A DNA stretch of 64,000 bases from Hyphomicrobium sp. NDB2Meth4 (GTDB lineage: Bacteria; Pseudomonadota; Alphaproteobacteria; Rhizobiales; Hyphomicrobiaceae), in NCBI RefSeq assembly GCF_900117445.1, contig NZ_FPEJ01000001.1, positions 62,001-126,000 of the forward strand, in the 5' to 3' direction. The translations under genes were made by a program, and so were the position numbers. Positions 60,177 to 64,000 of the stretch are shown here, piece by piece. The notes under the pieces were generated by a model. The model did no database searches and was not told the origin of the DNA. It saw only the letters and a program-made list of their open reading frames with translations. Positions within the stretch are counted from its first letter, which is position 1. The number at the start of each line of letters is the position of its first letter.

Positions 60177-63100
60177 TCAGTTTGTATTCATTAGGTTGCG
60201 CAGCACCTGCTCGTTCGGGCGCACCTGCCGCTGCGGCTGTACGCGCCGCGGACGATACGCAGGAACCGGTTCAGCAGCAGGCGGAATGCTGCCGGCCTCT
60301 GTCGGCGCACCGAGCGCCGGGTTCGCCGCCTGCGCAGCACCGAACGTCTGCCCTTCCTGCCCTGGAGCAGGAGGCACCGAAAGGCCCGCAGCACTCGCAC
60401 TGCTCGGCGGGATCGCCGGTGTCACGGACCCGCTGCTCTGCTGCGACGTCGGATCGGTCGGAGCCGCTGCCGCTGGCGGATCCGACGGCATCAGGCCGCC
60501 TTCGGCCGGAGTGGGTCCCGGAGGCGCCGGTATGCTCTCGTCGGACTCGAGCGCTTTTCTGCGCTCTTCATCGCGCTGCGCACGCTCTGCATCCGCCTTG
60601 TGCAGGCGCTCGAGCTGATCAGCATCGAGTTCCATCTTGCGGATCGCCAGCTCGCGCTCGAGCGGCTCGACCGTGATGCGCTGATCGAGCGTCCATAGGT
60701 TGGCAAGCGCACCCGTGTAGACGACACCGACGCTAGGCAGTGCGCCATGGCGTGGCTTCTCCGCCTGCGCCACGTCCGGCCCGCGCGGCTCGACCACCCA
60801 GGCGCTGTCCACCACCAGCGAAGCAAGATCGACCGTCGTCTCGACCTTTGTCTTTCCCGCGTCGGATTCCAGTGTGACCAGCGCGAGCTTGGCCGCACCG
60901 TCCGCAATGTCGATGGACACCGTACGCGGGCCGATTTTCACTTTGTTGGCGTCGATCTGGCTGCGCAGCGCGGTCGCGAGCGCCTCGCCACTGCCGCCAG
61001 CATCGCCGCTCAGCACCGCTTCGGAAGTTGTCACGACCGCCAACGGCGTCGGCGCCGCCACGGCAATATCTCCAAGTTGCAGCTCACCCTTGCCGCTTAC
61101 CACCGAAACGAGCGCGCCAGGCGTCGAGGCATGTCCCGAGAACTCCAGCGCCAGCGACGCCTTCTGATCCTTCACGCTGTCTGCCGCCTGGCCCGGCTGC
61201 ACCGCGCGCACCTGCATATCGCTCATGCGCACGTTTGCCTTGAGGCTCGCGCCGCCCGGCGCCCGATCGAGCGCGACGTTGGCCGCCATGTCCCCGCCCA
61301 GCACTTTGCCGGCAAGGTTGTTGATCGCGATCTTGCCCGGTGCCAGTTCAACCTCAGCCTTGGCTTTGGCAACGGCCATTTTCTCCGTCAGCACCAGACT
61401 GCCGAAGGTGACGTTGAGCTTGCCTTCAATGCCGTCGAGGGCTCCGAAGTCGAAGGCATGCTCGGGCCAGATCGTTTTGCCCGTCGCCAGCGGCTCGGCG
61501 CCGGGCGCATCGGCCACCTGCTGGCGATCGAGCACGAAGGCCAGCAATCCCGGAATAGTCGCTTGATCGACGTCGATCGCACCAGTGACGATCGCCGAGC
61601 CCTCGCTCGGATAAGAAAGCGCAACCGCGCCCGATACCTTGCTGCCGCCGAGTGTCAGCCGTTCTGGATGCAGCTCGAAGGTATGATCGCTCGAGACGAC
61701 GCGCATCGAGCCATTGACCGCAATCTGCTCCAACGAAGTGCCGCCACCGAGGCCGGCAACCTCCATCACGTCGGCCAGACCATTCGCCGCAACACGCAGT
61801 TCTCCGTCGAGACCACGCTGACCATCTGCCGGCAATGTCACGCGCCCATCGTAGCCCAGGAACAGGTTGGGCGCCTTCACCGATGCCGTCGCCGTCATAC
61901 CGCTGAGGCCGGTGCCAACAGCCTTGAAGAACATCTCGCCCGCGATCGGAGTGACTTTGGAGCGTACGATGGACGGACGCCCGCTCATCGCTTCCCATGC
62001 TGCTCCGACATCCGCACTGTTGACGGTCGCGGTGATATCGGCCGGGGCCGCCCGCCATCCGTCGAGACCGCCATCGAGAAGCGCGCTCATCACCAGCCGG
62101 CCACCGCTCTGCACGCTGCCATCGATGGAAACATCTGCTGACTGCGGCAGGCGCCTGCCAAGCTCGACGGAGCCGGCAAGACGCAATGGCGTTAGCGCGG
62201 AAAGCGCGTCTGCCTGACGGCGCGTTTGATCGTCAAGATCGAACAGCGCAACGAGCGTGGCGAACGCCTCCTTACTCGGCGCAGCGATGGTCCAGTGCAG
62301 CGACCCGCGTGGATCCTTCATCGTTTCCGCGACGCTACCGTCGATCTCCACGTTGAGATCATTGTCGGACGCGAAAGCCGCGCGCCGCACATCGAGACGA
62401 CCGCCATTGATGCCGATGTCCATGTCGACGTCGCGCAACCGGTCCTTGCCCGCCAGCAGGGACCCAGCGCGCAGCCGCAGCTGCACGTCGGTCGCAGCCG
62501 GATCCAGCCAGGCGAATTTCGGCTTTTCAGGCGCAGCGTCTGCCTCGCCGCCCGCTAGCACGCGCTTCAGCCCCGCGATCCCGGCAGGCCACAACTCCTC
62601 AGCGTCCATCTCGACGCCTTCGAGAGCCAGCTCGAAACGCGGTCTCTCTTTCTTGCTGTAATGCACCGCGCCTGTCATGGCGCGCCCGCCGATCTCGGCG
62701 CCCGCATCGGTCAGGTCGATGGCGTTCTCGCTCATGGCGAAATCGCCCTGCAATGAAAATGGCCCCTCGTTACGCACCACCTCGGCGACGGCCTTGTCCT
62801 TCACCGCCCAGTTCAGAAAGCGGGCCAGACTTGTCCCGTACAGCGTCAGGTCCCCCCTGAACGCTTGGCCCTTTGCACCCGCCGCATCGACCGCGCCGTC
62901 CAGCGCGATACGCGCGCCGCCAGGCATGCCCGCGCGCAGGTTGCTGACCCCTAGCACGCCACCGTTGCGCATCACTTCGAGTTTGATGTCGCTTACCGCC
63001 TCGCCACCGAGCGTTGCCTGATCCAGGTCGAAGGCAACGCGGCTATCCGCGTTCTTCGGCAGCGCTTCCATCATCGCGAGGATGAAGTTGCGCGCAGTCT

Positions 63101-64000
63101 CGAACGGCGCACCGGCCGCGGACGGTTTCGCCACCCGATCGAGGTCGAGCCACCGCGACGAGAGCCCCATGTCGATCTTCAAAGCATCAGTCCACGTCGC
63201 CGTCGCCGACCCTGCAATGAGCTGCGGCTGACCGATGTGCTCGAACGAAAGCGCAATATCATCGACGCGCAGACCTTCGGAGTTGCCGTCGATCCGCGCC
63301 TTGAAATCGACGAGCGGGGCCTCCGCCTTGGCACCCGGAACAGCAGGCGCCGAAGTCAGCGCCGCTTCATCCGCAGGCAGTGTCAGCTTGGCCGTAATCT
63401 CACCGTCGACCCGCGGCTTGCCCTTGGCATCCTGCAGGCGCCCATCGATCGCATAAAGATTGGCGCCCGCGCCCGTGCCACGGACCGTCGCCTTGAACCG
63501 GATGCTCCCGTCCGCATCAGCAGCGCCGGTTGCGATGCGAACGTCGCGCGCACCATCATCCCAGACGGCGACGCCCTTGAACGAAAACGGCCCTTCGATC
63601 GATTCGGCCTTCAGCTCGCCATTGAGGCCGCCGACCTCGGCAAATCCGATGCCCTTGGGTCCATGCAGGGCAATAGTGCCATCGTTGATCTTCACCGATT
63701 GCAGCGTGACACCCGCCGGAACGAACGGCAGCGACCCGGGCGCGATCGAAAAGCTGCTCCAGTTGCCCTCGCCATTGGCATCGACCGCAAGCCGCACGAA
63801 CGGCTTCTCGAGAACGATTTCATTCGCTTCGATCACGCCCTTGAGCAGTGGCGGCGCCGACAGGCGCATGGTGAAGCTTTCGGCGCGGAAAAACGGCTCA
63901 CCCGTCGAACCGGTCGGATCGGCAATGCGCAGCTTCTCGAAGCTGACGTAGGGCGAAGGCAGGAAGCGCACGTTGACGTCCCCGCCGACGCGGACCTCGC
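60177..64000 (-). CDS. AsmA family protein, N-terminus outside the window
   Basis: At least 1270 residues are present. The frame runs in from the window edge (VGGDVNVRFLPSPYVSFEKL is near the start of what is visible). Repeated beta-rich stretches typical of AsmA/TamB-type proteins follow, with AsmA-like blocks such as GGRLDVRRAAFASDNDLNVE and a C-terminal AsmA_2-like region near residue 1000. It ends in a Pro/Ala-rich tail with a final Arg/Gln-rich piece. AsmA-like proteins bridge inner and outer membranes and move phospholipids. The N-terminal signal or anchor is missing here. It is convergent with the RHH gene. Confidence 0.88.
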   Translation of the reverse strand, partial: EVRVGGDVNVRFLPSPYVSFEKLRIADPTGSTGEPFFRAESFTMRLSAPPLLKGVIEANEIVLEKPFVRLAVDANGEGNWSSFSIAPGSLPFVPAGVTLQSVKINDGTIALHGPKGIGFAEVGGLNGELKAESIEGPFSFKGVAVWDDGARDVRIATGAADADGSIRFKATVRGTGAGANLYAIDGRLQDAKGKPRVDGEITAKLTLPADEAALTSAPAVPGAKAEAPLVDFKARIDGNSEGLRVDDIALSFEHIGQPQLIAGSATATWTDALKIDMGLSSRWLDLDRVAKPSAAGAPFETARNFILAMMEALPKNADSRVAFDLDQATLGGEAVSDIKLEVMRNGGVLGVSNLRAGMPGGARIALDGAVDAAGAKGQAFRGDLTLYGTSLARFLNWAVKDKAVAEVVRNEGPFSLQGDFAMSENAIDLTDAGAEIGGRAMTGAVHYSKKERPRFELALEGVEMDAEELWPAGIAGLKRVLAGGEADAAPEKPKFAWLDPAATDVQLRLRAGSLLAGKDRLRDVDMDIGINGGRLDVRRAAFASDNDLNVEIDGSVAETMKDPRGSLHWTIAAPSKEAFATLVALFDLDDQTRRQADALSALTPLRLAGSVELGRRLPQSADVSIDGSVQSGGRLVMSALLDGGLDGWRAAPADITATVNSADVGAAWEAMSGRPSIVRSKVTPIAGEMFFKAVGTGLSGMTATASVKAPNLFLGYDGRVTLPADGQRGLDGELRVAANGLADVMEVAGLGGGTSLEQIAVNGSMRVVSSDHTFELHPERLTLGGSKVSGAVALSYPSEGSAIVTGAIDVDQATIPGLLAFVLDRQQVADAPGAEPLATGKTIWPEHAFDFGALDGIEGKLNVTFGSLVLTEKMAVAKAKAEVELAPGKIAINNLAGKVLGGDMAANVALDRAPGGASLKANVRMSDMQVRAVQPGQAADSVKDQKASLALEFSGHASTPGALVSVVSGKGELQLGDIAVAAPTPLAVVTTSEAVLSGDAGGSGEALATALRSQIDANKVKIGPRTVSIDIADGAAKLALVTLESDAGKTKVETTVDLASLVVDSAWVVEPRGPDVAQAEKPRHGALPSVGVVYTGALANLWTLDQRITVEPLERELAIRKMELDADQLERLHKADAERAQRDEERRKALESDESIPAPPGPTPAEGGLMPSDPPAAAAPTDPTSQQSSGSVTPAIPPSSASAAGLSVPPAPGQEGQTFGAAQAANPALGAPTEAGSIPPAAEPVPAYRPRRVQPQRQVRPNEQVLRNLMNTN

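Noticed and set aside
60747-62141. Long plus-strand open frame antisense to the AsmA gene
   Set aside because: Arg/His/Gln-rich composition typical of the complement of a GC-rich gene; the minus-strand frame is clearly AsmA.

Overview
The window is about 64 kb of GC-rich alphaproteobacterial chromosome, most likely from Hyphomicrobium or a close relative in the Hyphomicrobiales. Three things point there. The glycerate dehydrogenase at 23241-24209 reads almost like the Hyphomicrobium methylovorum hydroxypyruvate reductase I remember. It sits beside a serine-glyoxylate aminotransferase, and both are serine-cycle enzymes of C1 growth. The tmRNA gene is the circularly permuted alphaproteobacterial type, and the SOS box upstream of imuA has the alphaproteobacterial GTTC-N7-GTTC form. 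I see no insertion sequence, prophage, integrase, CRISPR array, rRNA or tRNA.

Layout. 1-6.4 kb (minus strand): nfeD (partial) and an SPFH protein, ferrochelatase, a CHAD protein, and a thiamine operon thiO-thiS-thiG-thiE. 6.5-8.8 kb: gamma-glutamyltransferase divergent from a small cupin. 8.8-14.8 kb: the SOS mutagenesis cassette imuA-imuB-dnaE2. 15-19.8 kb: an L,D-transpeptidase, divergent znuA and DUF1007 genes, a TRAP-type binding protein and a small Cys-containing secreted protein. 19.8-24.2 kb: sgaA, an amidase, a DUF4389 membrane protein, a VOC remnant and hprA. 24.4-33.4 kb: two tandem paralogous TonB-dependent receptors facing an operon of a small secreted protein, exbB, exbD and tonB; palindromes built from CGGGA and TCCCG lie in front of these genes. 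33.6-43.5 kb: a soluble histidine kinase overlapping a HerA-like ATPase, then the housekeeping clusters psd-pssA and thyA-folA-hflK-hflC-DUF2065-degP. 43.5-45.7 kb: a CPBP protease, the permuted ssrA (tmRNA) gene and sspB, whose product delivers ssrA-tagged proteins to ClpXP.

46-58 kb is accessory in character. It holds a bacteriophytochrome HWE kinase with a C-terminal receiver, two small exported repeat proteins that share an ECF-sigma-like promoter, a two-subunit molybdenum hydroxylase, a RibD/DHFR-like reductase, an orphan gene in a gene-poor stretch, a haloacetate-dehalogenase-like hydrolase overlapping a NodU-type carbamoyltransferase, and an Arg-rich membrane protein. At 58-64 kb housekeeping content returns: fumC, DUF4169, a ribbon-helix-helix protein and a large AsmA protein cut by the window end.

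The most interesting items are: the CGGGA-N5-TCCCG operators of the TonB locus; the paired promoters of the small repeat proteins at 48.7 and 49.2 kb; the permuted ssrA gene next to sspB; the phytochrome hybrid; and a small VOC gene that keeps only its first and last structural elements.
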